47,932 nt of DNA from Bacteroidota bacterium (GTDB taxonomy: Bacteria > Bacteroidota > Ignavibacteria > OLB7), in the NCBI GenBank assembly GCA_018266795.1, contig JAFDZV010000030.1, positions 1 through 47,932 of the forward strand, written 5' to 3'. Made by a program: the position numbers and the translations under genes. This document shows positions 25,724 through 33,785 of the stretch, piece after piece. Under the pieces are notes generated by a model, which was given only the letters and a program-made list of their open reading frames with translations, made no database searches and had not been told where the DNA came from. Each line of letters opens with the position of its first letter. Within the stretch, counting starts at the first letter, position 1.

Positions 25724-26413
25724 ATGTACATAATCATCGTCTCTGCCAACAGCGAATGGCAAAACGTGGTCGAGATTCTCGCTCCGCGGCGGCTGCACAA
25801 TTCACCGTATGGCGAATGGTTCGAGTATGAGTCCGCATGGGAATCGGTAATCGTTGTTCATGGAGGATGGGGAAAGATTGCCGCGGCCGCGTCGGCACAG
25901 TACGCGATCGATCACTGGAAGCCGCTGGCGATTCTGAACATCGGAACGTGCGGCGGCCTTGCCGGCCGCGCGGCCGTGGGCGATATCATCCTCGCCGAAC
26001 GCACGGTGGTATCCGACTTCGTTGTCGAGATCGGCAATCTCGAGGAGGAGGAAGCCGCCTACATCACCATGCTGGAGCCCCCCGCGCTCTTCCGCAGCCG
26101 CCTTCCGCTCTCCGTCCTGCAGGGAACAATCGCTTCGGGTGATCGCGACGTTCAGCGCCACGACGTTCAGCGTCTCGTTGAACGCTACGATGCGCTGGCG
26201 GCAGACTGGGAGTCCGCCAGCATCGCCTTCGTGGCGAAGCAGAACGGTGTGCCGTGCGCCATCCTTCGCGGCGTGAGCGACGTGGTGGGCGAACACCATG
26301 CCGACGCGTACGACGGCCGCGATCATGCCTTCCACAACGGCACGCGGACCATCATGCGGCGGTTGCTCGGCGAGCTTCCCTCCATCCTGGAGGCCGTGGC
26401 CACCGCACTGTAA
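25724..26413 (+). CDS. MTA/SAH-nucleosidase-like (PNP/UDP family) protein
   Basis: The 229-residue protein has the nucleoside phosphorylase fold: SANSEWQNV at the start with a candidate acid E11, ILNIGTCGGLA and VGDIILAERTVVSDF, the ribose-binding WESASIAFVA where family enzymes have MEGAAIA, and ILRGVSDV with the catalytic Asp. Length equals that of MTA/SAH nucleosidase. These enzymes remove 5'-methylthioadenosine, S-adenosylhomocysteine and 5'-deoxyadenosine, the last two being the by-products of a B12 radical SAM methylase. It starts 17 bp after the radical SAM gene, so the two share a transcript. The change from MEGAA to WESAS leaves the exact substrate open. Confidence 0.8.
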   Translation: MYIIIVSANSEWQNVVEILAPRRLHNSPYGEWFEYESAWESVIVVHGGWGKIAAAASAQYAIDHWKPLAILNIGTCGGLAGRAAVGDIILAERTVVSDFVVEIGNLEEEEAAYITMLEPPALFRSRLPLSVLQGTIASGDRDVQRHDVQRLVERYDALAADWESASIAFVAKQNGVPCAILRGVSDVVGEHHADAYDGRDHAFHNGTRTIMRRLLGELPSILEAVATAL

Positions 26414-26609
26414 GCACTCCGCGGAACATCACCCATCCGGTCCGCGAACGCCCCCCTTCGAGCCGGCACTCGCAGACCGCATCTTCCTTCGCCTCCATTA
26501 CCGTTGTACATTTGGCGCACTTCATGCCGCACGGCAGGGGGCATCCGGCCGTGCGGCACGCTCGTTGCGCGCAACGGCCGCCGGCCGGTTCACGAACGAT
26601 GGAGACGAT

Positions 26610-27368
26610 TTGGAGACTGCGAATAAACACCCCCTGAGCAAGGTGCCCGAGGTGACGCTCCTCTTCTGGATCATCAAGATTGCGGCCACGACTCTCGGCG
26701 AGACGGGCGGCGATGCGGTGTCCATGTCCATGGATCTCGGCTACCTCGTCGCCACCGCAATCTTCGCAACCATCTTCCTGCTCGCCGTAGGCACGCAGAT
26801 CAGGGCCGGGAAATTTCATCCCGTCCTCTACTGGACAACCATCATCGCCACAACCACGGTTGGCACCACACTCGCGGACTTCGCGGATCGTTCGCTCGGC
26901 ATCGGCTACGCGGGAGGTTCGTCCCTGCTCCTTGCGCTGCTGATCGGCTCGCTCGCTCTGTGGCATCGCACGATGGGATCGATTTCCGTCGAGACCGTGA
27001 ACTCGCCCCGCACCGAACTGTTCTACTGGGTCACGATCATGTTCTCGCAGACGCTCGGCACGGCCCTGGGCGACTGGATGGCGAACGATGCCGGGCTTGG
27101 CTACACGGGAAGCGCAGCCCTGTTCGGCGGATTGCTGCTGCTGGTCGTCGCGGCATATTACCGGACGCGCATCTCGCGCACGGCCCTCTTCTGGGCAGCG
27201 TTCATCCTCACGCGTCCGCTGGGCGCGGTGGTTGGCGACTTCCTGGACAAGCCGCACGATGCCGGCGGCCTCGCGCTCGGCCGCGTTGCAGCATCCGGCG
27301 TGCTCCTGGCCCTCATCGCCATCTGCATCATCGCCGTCCCCCAGAAACCGGCCGGCCGCAGCCACTGA
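26610..27368 (+). CDS. DUF347-repeat multi-spanning membrane protein (COG4705-like)
   Basis: The 252-residue protein consists of about eight hydrophobic helices. It contains the repeated signature of this family: KIAATTLGETGGDAVSMS, ATTTVGTTLADFADRSLGIG, FSQTLGTALGDWMANDAGLG and ILTRPLGAVVGDFLDKPHD, each a T-x-G-x-x-x-G/A-D element. Family members are integral membrane proteins without an established function; the conserved acidic residues inside helices hint at transport. TTG 26610 is chosen because GGAG lies just upstream and the protein then begins LETANKHPLSKVPEVTLLFW, matching the family's N terminus. The longer frame to 26298 overlaps the nucleosidase gene. Confidence 0.85.
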   Translation: METANKHPLSKVPEVTLLFWIIKIAATTLGETGGDAVSMSMDLGYLVATAIFATIFLLAVGTQIRAGKFHPVLYWTTIIATTTVGTTLADFADRSLGIGYAGGSSLLLALLIGSLALWHRTMGSISVETVNSPRTELFYWVTIMFSQTLGTALGDWMANDAGLGYTGSAALFGGLLLLVVAAYYRTRISRTALFWAAFILTRPLGAVVGDFLDKPHDAGGLALGRVAASGVLLALIAICIIAVPQKPAGRSH

Positions 27369-27445
27369 AGCGCGGCTTCGGGCACGCCGTTCCGGAAGGG
27401 AGCCGGCCGTCGATACAGCGTACGAATTTCACGATGGAGATCGAA

Positions 27446-27829
27446 ATGCCTACAGACAACACCGAACCGAAGAGCATCGACGAATACATCGCCGGATTTC
27501 CGCAGAACATTCAGAATATCCTGAACGAAATTCGCGCGACGATACGGAAGGCCGCACCTGATGCGGAGGAGGCGATCAAATATCAGATGCCGACGTTCAC
27601 ACTGAACGGCAACCTGGTTCATTTTGCCGTCTTCAAGAAGCATATCGGATTCTATCCCGCTCCTTCGGGAGTCCCGGAGTTCGAGGAGGAACTCGCCGAC
27701 TATAAGGGAACAAAGAGCTCCGCGCATTTTCCTCTGGACAGGCCAATTCCGTTCGACCTGATTCGAAAGATCGTCGAGTACAGAGTGCAGCGGAAAATGA
27801 AGCGAGCTGCAGGTTCCGGGAGGCCGTAG
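27446..27829 (+). CDS. DUF1801 (YdhG-like) small protein
   Basis: The 127-residue protein matches the DUF1801/YdhG pattern: SIDEYIAGFPQNIQNILNEI, then IRKAAPDAEEAIKYQMPTF, LVHFAVFKKHIGFYP and SSAHFPLDRPIPFDLIRKIV. Family members are small soluble proteins, some annotated as iron chaperones; function is not settled. ATG 27446 has GGAG 5 nt upstream and is preferred over ATG 27434. It is 77 bp downstream of the DUF347 gene and probably an independent housekeeping gene. Confidence 0.87.
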   Translation: MPTDNTEPKSIDEYIAGFPQNIQNILNEIRATIRKAAPDAEEAIKYQMPTFTLNGNLVHFAVFKKHIGFYPAPSGVPEFEEELADYKGTKSSAHFPLDRPIPFDLIRKIVEYRVQRKMKRAAGSGRP

Positions 27830-28270
27830 GGCACGGATGAATCGCCGCCGATGCGCATCCGGCACGCAGCAGCTTCAGGGAATATTCCCGGAAATTACTC
27901 TCCGATTGTGGAGGATCGATCCCGATTCAATTTCGATCGCGGCAACATAGCAACGGGATTTCCGGCAGCCATCGCGTCCGCCGCGTACATCCCTGTATGC
28001 CCGCAGCACTCGAGCAAAAATTCCGGCAATAATTGCCCGAGCCTGAAGAACCATCCCGGGCCCGGGTGAGGCCGGCGTTCACTACGCGATCTCCCGCAAC
28101 GAGAACGCGCCTTTGCTCCGGCGAATCTCCGAGGCAAAGGCGCGTACGATATCAAAGCCGGCAACTCCGATCGGCCGAAGCGCCCGTTGGCAGCACGCGG
28201 CCGACGGCGCACGGAAACGGCTCGCCATGCATCGGCTCCGATGCGATGCGGACTGCACGTCCGGACGCAC
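27830..28270. other. Convergent intergenic region with terminator-like dyads
   Basis: The region separates convergent genes. It holds a 12-bp perfect palindrome CCCGGGCCCGGG at 28055-28066 and the strong hairpin at 28106-28144. I see no gene. Confidence 0.45.
28106..28144. terminator. Hairpin between convergent genes
   Basis: CGCGCCTTTGC (28106-28116) pairs perfectly with GCAAAGGCGCG (28134-28144), giving an 11-bp stem around a 17-nt loop. It lies about 125 nt beyond the end of the minus-strand lipoprotein gene and could terminate transcription from either side. No U-tract is visible, as in other hairpins of this window. Confidence 0.5.
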
Positions 28271-30256
28271 TCATCGCCCGTCGTTCAACGTCCAGCGAGG
28301 CATCTTGAACATCGGCGCCGTAATCACCGGTGTTCCGGTGAGCAGATAGGTTGCATAGGCAAGCTCCGCGGATGTGGGAGGGCGTCCGGGCGCCTTGTTC
28401 TGGCAGTCCGGATTGGCAAGCCCCGGCATGTTTCCGCTGCTCCAGTATTCATCCCAGCAATTCTTCAGGCCGATCGCGCCGGTATCGGCGTTCTGCCCCC
28501 ATCGGCCGCTGAACAACAGCCACCAGACTGCGCCCGGGTCCGCATTGCTGGTCTTCAGCCATCCTGCCTGCTTGTAGGAGATGATCTCCTGGCCGTCGTA
28601 CCCATACCCCGCGAAGATGTCGCTCACCTTGGTACCCTGCTCGGCCACTTCGGGAACGTTATGATCCAGAAGCTTATCCTCCTTGTAGATCATCTGGCCG
28701 GTTCCGAACACGCGGAGGATGTTGTAGTAGCATTCCTCCGCTGAATGCGTGGGCCGGGCAAGGCTGTTGCAGAAATACTGGAAGATGGCGGCGGCCAATC
28801 CAACCCTCACCGAGACGTTGAAGGCGAAATATGCCCGCGCCTGAATCGCATTTCGCAGCCCATCGTTCTTGTCGGTGAGGCAGGCAGCGATGTAGACGAA
28901 GCTCTTGCCGAAGTTCGCCTGCTTCGCCGTGCGCAACCACTCCCAGAATTTCGGCCGGATGTCGATTCCGTAGTGCATCCCCTTCACGCGCATGCTCTTC
29001 TTGAATGCGGTCACCGCGATCGTCTTCGGCTGTGCCTCCGTGCCGCCGCCATAGGTCAGCACGTCGCCATAGCCATGCGCCTTGATGGACTGTTCCTCCT
29101 GATTGAACGCTGGCCGCCACGACGTATCCACGCCCAGGATCGTTCCGCTGCAGAGCGAACCGTCGGACCCGCCATGCGTTATCACCGTCACGAATCCCGG
29201 CGTCCGCAGCCGGCCTCCCTTCCCCGGAATCAACGCCTCGATGATATTGGTCACACTCGCGTCCGCATTGTTCAGGCGCTGCACGGTGTAGCCGGCATCG
29301 TGGAGGACGCCCTCCATATCACTCGTCTGATAGCTGTTCCCCCAGCCGGTCTGCACCTGCTCGGTGGTCTGCGAACCTGTAAGGCGGTTGTAGAAACTCT
29401 GATCGTACCAGATCACGCCATCGCGGTCATCGTCGTAGGGGGAGATGAAGAGTGCGGTCTTCTCATCCGGATCGGATGCTCCGTTGTGCGGCGATGCCGG
29501 GTCCAGGTGAACGCGGGGATCGGATGCGAGTGTGGAAAGGCTCAGCGGAACACCGTTGCCGCGCACCCAGCCGAAGAGCTGCAGGTTCACGTACGGACCG
29601 TTGTCGAACTGAAGCTGCACACCGTTGGCCAGCTTCTGTACGCCGGTGAGCTTGGGGTCGCCGAACAGCCCCCCCTTGTTGAATCCGCCACCCGCTTGCT
29701 GCGTTCGTCCGCCGATGGCAATCATCGCGTTGGCATACGCCACGGCACGGTCCAGCGCCTGATCGGTGGAGAGATTCTCCGCATAGGTGGAGCTGTTGAA
29801 GATCACACTCAGGTTCTGCTCCACCGGCACGCGAGCAAGCTGCCAGGTGGAGGTACCGTTGCCGGTGGAGAACACCTTGAACGGCATCGTGATCGTGGCC
29901 TTCGACGTGTCGATCGTGAACGATACATCGGGCTTGAAGTCATCGGCGGTGAACTTCAGTGAGATCTTGCCGCCGGAGAAACTGTAGGTGCCTCTGTAGG
30001 CCAGGGCGTCCGTTGCACGCGCCAGATAGAGATCGGCGATGCCGTTCGGTTCAAACTGCATCACCACATCCACACCGTCGCCGGCCTTCCCGCCGTCGGA
30101 ATCCTGGACATGGTAGAAGGTGAGCGGAATGATGGCGTCCGCATTGCCTGCCGTTCCCTGCGGACCCGTTGGTTGTTCGGATTTGCAGCCGAGGACCGCG
30201 GCGCAGAGAAGTATCGTCGCGAGCGTCCGCGCAACGGATGAGAACTTCATATGCAT
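28271..30256 (-). CDS. Large lipoprotein with caspase-like His/Cys motifs
   Basis: The 661-residue protein starts with a lipoprotein signal: MHMKFSSVARTLATILLCAA and then VLGC, with the lipidated Cys at about residue 24. It is followed by a Gly/Pro/Gln linker and a beta-rich N-terminal part (to about residue 200). In the middle, GFVTVITHGGSDG and, about 100 residues later, KSFVYIAACLTDKNDG look like the strand-His-Gly and strand-Ala-Cys motifs of clan CD cysteine peptidases (caspase, gingipain). The spacing fits, but overall similarity is not recognised. The protein should sit in the outer envelope. A TATCTTCG box (complement of 30297-30304) is a candidate -7 element. The longer reading to 30382 puts 42 unsuitable residues before the signal peptide and is rejected. 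Confidence 0.75.
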   Translation of the reverse strand: MHMKFSSVARTLATILLCAAVLGCKSEQPTGPQGTAGNADAIIPLTFYHVQDSDGGKAGDGVDVVMQFEPNGIADLYLARATDALAYRGTYSFSGGKISLKFTADDFKPDVSFTIDTSKATITMPFKVFSTGNGTSTWQLARVPVEQNLSVIFNSSTYAENLSTDQALDRAVAYANAMIAIGGRTQQAGGGFNKGGLFGDPKLTGVQKLANGVQLQFDNGPYVNLQLFGWVRGNGVPLSLSTLASDPRVHLDPASPHNGASDPDEKTALFISPYDDDRDGVIWYDQSFYNRLTGSQTTEQVQTGWGNSYQTSDMEGVLHDAGYTVQRLNNADASVTNIIEALIPGKGGRLRTPGFVTVITHGGSDGSLCSGTILGVDTSWRPAFNQEEQSIKAHGYGDVLTYGGGTEAQPKTIAVTAFKKSMRVKGMHYGIDIRPKFWEWLRTAKQANFGKSFVYIAACLTDKNDGLRNAIQARAYFAFNVSVRVGLAAAIFQYFCNSLARPTHSAEECYYNILRVFGTGQMIYKEDKLLDHNVPEVAEQGTKVSDIFAGYGYDGQEIISYKQAGWLKTSNADPGAVWWLLFSGRWGQNADTGAIGLKNCWDEYWSSGNMPGLANPDCQNKAPGRPPTSAELAYATYLLTGTPVITAPMFKMPRWTLNDGR

Positions 30257-30653
30257 GTTTCGTCTGTGCTTGTTGGATCGGGACCTGAATGCGGATCGAA
30301 GATAATGAATACAGGTGATGGTCGATCCGGCAAGCAGAAGGCCATGTGCCGGGCGGGCAGAGCAAGGCCGCAGTGAGTTCATCCAGGCGGCACTCGGCGC
30401 TGATGCGGCATCACGGAGTATGGCGGGAGGATCGCTTCACACTGAAGGTGAGCCGCGGCTACATGCGGCCGGACACGCGCTCAGCTTCGAGATACCTGCG
30501 GATCTCCGCGGACGCGGTCATGCAGGTGCTGCGGCCGCAGGCGAATGCGGCTGCGCGATCATGTCGCGATGCGACGTGGCGGAACAGAAGGCCCGGAGTG
30601 CAGTTCCGGGCCTTCCGTCAACTCGGCGACCGCACATTGCGCGGCCGTCCCTA
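30257..30653. other. Intergenic region between two minus-strand envelope genes
   Basis: It holds the terminator hairpin at 30587-30615 next to the upstream gene and the putative -7 box of the lipoprotein gene at 30297-30304. No gene is supported. Confidence 0.45.
30587..30615 (-). terminator. Hairpin terminator of the BamE-like gene
   Basis: GAAGGCCCGGA (30587-30597) and TCCGGGCCTTC (30605-30615) form a perfect 11-bp stem with a 7-nt loop. It begins 38 nt beyond the stop codon of the minus-strand gene ending at 30654. Confidence 0.65.
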
Positions 30654-31580
30654 TCACTCGCCGATCGCCGTCACCTTTTCTCCTTCCATCTTCATGGAGG
30701 CACCGCCGGCAAATACCCATTGCTGTGCGTCCGGCCTGCCGGCAACGGCGTACACGCCATCCGGCTCGCCAAGGGCCATGCGCACCTGCCGGGCAGTCAT
30801 CCCAACCACCGCCCGCTTCTCCTCGATCGCCTTGCGAATCCCGGCCGGCCACTGCCGCACGGTCTTCGGATCCACATCGTAGAACGTGTCGTGGAAGTTG
30901 TCGTACTTCCGCATCGCCTCCGGCACGTTCGTGTTGGAGAGATGCACATCCGCATACCACTCCTTGCCGTTCGCAACGCGGACGATGAACCGCACGGGCT
31001 TCTCGCTTCCGGCTCCGGCTGCAACGTCGATCACCTTCAACTCCGCGTTCTGCCGCACCGTTGTCATGGTGGAATCGTCCTTCGGGCTGGTGAGCACAAG
31101 ATAGTCCGTGCGCGCCCAGAGCGTGGCTCCCTTGTAGCGCGCCCGCGCTGAATCGATATCCTCCTCAGGGCCAAGCCCGTCGGCGACACCCGTGTAGGCG
31201 TTGGCCGTGAGCGTCTCGCCATTCTCCATCTTCAGCGATACCTGGGCGGGATCGTCGCCGTCAACGGCCGTCACGGCTCCGATCTTCCCAGCCAGCGCCT
31301 GATACTGCCGCAGTCCGGCGCTGTCGTTTTCCTGCACGCCAACGGCGAGGTAGCCGTATATGCGAAGTGATGGTGCCTTGGGAAGGAACACCAGATGGCG
31401 CCCCACCCATTCGCGTGGCGCAAGGGTCTGGAAGGGAACCGGAAGCCGCTCCTTCTGCGCGCCTCCTGCGGCAACTGCTCCGGCCGTTCCTGCATGCTGC
31501 GCGGGGGAAATCTGCGCACCGGCGGAAGTCACGATGGCGACAAAGAGGACAAGGACAAATACGGGGGTGTGAAGCTTCAT
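30654..31580 (-). CDS. Secreted protein with C-terminal BamE/SmpA-like domain
   Basis: The 308-residue protein begins with a Sec signal peptide (MKLHTPVFVLVLFVAIVTSA, cleavage probably after AGA-Q). The middle part is charged and beta-rich and I do not recognise it. The final 55 residues (VVGMTARQVRMALGEPDGVY, then QQWVFAGG and MKMEGEKVTAIGE) follow the BamE/SmpA pattern GMTxxqVxxaLGeP...W.Y. Such modules occur in many periplasmic and outer-membrane proteins besides BamE. ATG 31580 is chosen because it gives a proper signal peptide; the upstream in-frame residues do not. Confidence 0.75.
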   Translation of the reverse strand: MKLHTPVFVLVLFVAIVTSAGAQISPAQHAGTAGAVAAGGAQKERLPVPFQTLAPREWVGRHLVFLPKAPSLRIYGYLAVGVQENDSAGLRQYQALAGKIGAVTAVDGDDPAQVSLKMENGETLTANAYTGVADGLGPEEDIDSARARYKGATLWARTDYLVLTSPKDDSTMTTVRQNAELKVIDVAAGAGSEKPVRFIVRVANGKEWYADVHLSNTNVPEAMRKYDNFHDTFYDVDPKTVRQWPAGIRKAIEEKRAVVGMTARQVRMALGEPDGVYAVAGRPDAQQWVFAGGASMKMEGEKVTAIGE

Positions 31581-32036
31581 TGGGATGTTGTCTGTTGGGA
31601 TAACCGTTGAATGAAAAAGCCCAGCACTCCTGCAAGTGTGAGCTTCGATGCGTAAGGATGCCGCGGCTGCGCGTAGGCGCACGGCCAAGAGCGGAATCTC
31701 CATTCAGGGGCCGCCGTTCCTGGACGGATATGAATAGAGTCATGCAAAATAACACGGGCCGGCAGTGGGCAATTCAGACGTGTGAACTGAATGTGGCAAT
31801 AATCTTTGGTGACGAAGCGGGCGGACACAGGTTGTCGCCCTCGGGAGAGATGAGGTCCGATCGAGGTGTGGCTTCCAATCTAGACAACAGGGCTATCATG
31901 AAGCACGCCGTCATCCAAATCGTCACCGGCGAACGCACACGCACTGCTCGCGCAGCGATACGTATGCGCCCGCCGGTATTGTCTTGTGCGATGTCATTGT
32001 CCTGGTGACATCGCAGATTCCGCCGGGAAGGTCAGC
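31581..32036. other. Intergenic region
   Basis: No gene is supported. The only strong structure is the hairpin at 31987-32015, next to the Cys-rich peptide gene. The overlapping open frames on both strands lack ribosome-binding sites. Confidence 0.4.
31987..32015 (-). terminator. Hairpin terminator of the Cys-rich small gene
   Basis: TGCGATGTCA (31987-31996) pairs perfectly with TGACATCGCA (32006-32015) around a 9-nt loop. It starts 21 nt past the stop codon of the minus-strand gene at 32037. Confidence 0.55.
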
Positions 32037-32336
32037 TTACGAGCATGCGCATGTGCCGCTGGAACTGGCCTTGGCACGGTAGATAATACGTCCGTTCGCG
32101 TCCTTCCCCTCCTCGATGCCGTCGATCGAGGACTTCGTCTCCTTGTACTTGCAATTCTGCGTGGCATCCGTGCAGGTACCTCCGCACTCGGCCGCGGCCA
32201 GGCGGCGTGCAAGGGCCAGGGCATCGGCAGCGGCCTCATCCTGTGTGAAGAACCAGCCGCCGGTGATGCCGTTTGCCGAGGCCGAGGCCGGCCCGCATTC
32301 TGCCGCAAGATCTGCGTCAACTACATCAATAGCCAT
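32037..32336 (-). CDS. Small Cys-containing protein, possible peptide precursor
   Basis: The 99-residue protein is well expressed on paper: AAAGGAG 6 nt before the ATG, a good promoter upstream and a hairpin terminator downstream. It has no signal peptide. Residues 1-55 are acidic and Ala-rich (FFTQDEAAADALALARRLAA is a likely helix). The rest has Cys at about 51, 55, 62, 97 and 99 (ECGGTCTDATQNC, GTCACS at the end) and a charged, Lys-rich middle. This leader-like helix followed by a Cys/Ser/Thr/Gly tail is compatible with a RiPP precursor or a metal-binding protein. No modifying enzyme is adjacent. I do not recognise a family. Confidence 0.65.
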   Translation of the reverse strand: MAIDVVDADLAAECGPASASANGITGGWFFTQDEAAADALALARRLAAAECGGTCTDATQNCKYKETKSSIDGIEEGKDANGRIIYRAKASSSGTCACS

Positions 32337-33179
32337 GGTGTACTCCTTTCGTTGAGTTGAGTGAATGGGAATCCGGACGCGAGCCGCATGCCCGCGCCGG
32401 GAAAATCAGGATCAACGATCCGTACAATCGCAAATTCGATGGGGGAGTGGATGATGGTGCGCGCTGCGATACCGGAATCGATCAAATATTCTCTGTGGTA
32501 GCGATCTCGTTCAAATAATTCCGAAAAATCCGGCCCGGCGCGAACGCCGACGGTGATGGCCCGCCCCCTTCCCGGTTGATGCACGCACCCGGTTCACGGG
32601 AAGAGAGGAATTTTCCGAGCTGATTTTTTCAACAACCGGTGCAAGATACCACACGGAGAACAGGGAGGTCAAGTCTACATAATCATAGCCGCATGTCGTG
32701 TTCGCTGAATTCCATCCGGGAGAACTCCGCCAACTATGCGAAACAATCATCCATCGTCGCTGCATTTCGCCACACTCCACGCGTGCCGGCATCCATCAGC
32801 CTCTCGCGGTTGCAAGGTTGCCACGTCGGCATCCCGGTCCGCTCCGTGGATGGATGCGCCGTGCGGGAAAGGTCGCCACGGCTTCGCTGCGCTCGCCTCA
32901 CGACGACCACGGGTGGTCATCACAGAGAACGGCCCTGACACAGTCGGGGTTGAGTTTCTCGCGAAGACCTCAGGTGGGGCATTGCCGAAGGATACCGTGA
33001 CATCGTCGCCGTCACGGATTTCGCGAGGGCCGCACGCGGTCATCGCGGAGGAATGTTCTGACGCAATCGGAGTGGACGTTCTCACAACCGCTGTTGTTGA
33101 GTTCTCATATCCACGGCACATCGTTCGCTGGCATCCGCTGATGATTGCCGGAGTGTGCGTGAACTCCGCGGCCCGATGT
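32337..33179. other. Intergenic region with promoter and a decayed repeat
   Basis: It contains the minus-strand promoter candidate at 32641-32672. There is also a pair of imperfect direct repeats of about 54 bp (32913-32966 and 33036-33089) beginning GGTCATC[A/G]C[A/G]GAG. Open frames through it are in-frame extensions of the plus-strand T9SS protein or Arg/Pro-rich shadows. No gene is supported. Confidence 0.4.
32641..32672 (-). promoter_or_regulatory. Candidate promoter of the Cys-rich small gene
   Basis: On the minus strand TTGACC (complement of 32667-32672), an 18-nt spacer and TATCTTGC (complement of 32641-32648) face the gene starting at 32336. It has the same form as the promoter at 2854-2885 and implies a leader of about 300 nt. 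Confidence 0.5.
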
Positions 33180-33548
33180 TCAATCGGCCACGGTGCCGGA
33201 ACTGCGCTCGTAGAACTGCAGGCAGACACCGCCGGGAACGATCATGTGGAACTCGCGACGTCCCCACGCCTTCATCTCCAGCGGACCAACATTCGCCCGG
33301 ATGTTGTGATACTCCTCGTAGAGTGCGTCCAGATCCGAGACGCCGATGCTGAAGCTCGTGTTCTCCCCCCACTCACGGTTGTTGTTCCGGAGCACATTGA
33401 AGCTGACGCCATCGCGCGCAATGCCGGCCATGGTTGCGCTGCTCCAGGTGATTGCGAATCCCATCTCCTCCGTGTAGAAGCGGATCGCATCCTCCAGGCT
33501 CTCGCCGCCCGGTATCATCGGTGTCATGGTAACGAACACTGCCTTCAT
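33180..33548 (-). CDS. Glyoxalase/VOC-superfamily protein
   Basis: The 122-residue protein has the two-module VOC fold: MKAVFVTMTPMIPGGESLED and AIRFYTEEMGFAITW in the first half, SFSIGVSDLDALYEEYH in the second, and EFHMIVPGGVCLQFYER at the end. The family includes glyoxalases, dioxygenases and antibiotic-binding proteins; no substrate can be named. GGAGGAG 7 nt upstream fixes ATG 33548 as the start. Confidence 0.85.
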   Translation of the reverse strand: MKAVFVTMTPMIPGGESLEDAIRFYTEEMGFAITWSSATMAGIARDGVSFNVLRNNNREWGENTSFSIGVSDLDALYEEYHNIRANVGPLEMKAWGRREFHMIVPGGVCLQFYERSSGTVAD

Positions 33549-33785
33549 CGGGAACTCCTCCAATCTGATTTCATACCGCCGCCGTCGATGAGCAGGCGGC
33601 GCCAAGGCCGCCAATGTAACACGGGACGCCGTTTGCAGGTCCACCAGATACCATGGCATGGAATGAGCCGCAACGGGCACATATCTCACGGTACTCCGCC
33701 TTTGGCTGAGAAGATTTGTCCTCGGAGTTGTTTATTGCAATCGACCTGGTGGCCGGCACTGCTCCTCTCGTTACGACGCACGTTA

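Noticed and set aside
32736-33785. In-frame 350-residue N-terminal extension of the T9SS protein
   Set aside because: It crosses the glyoxalase gene antisense and the repeat-bearing intergenic region, and a clear signal peptide starts at 33786.
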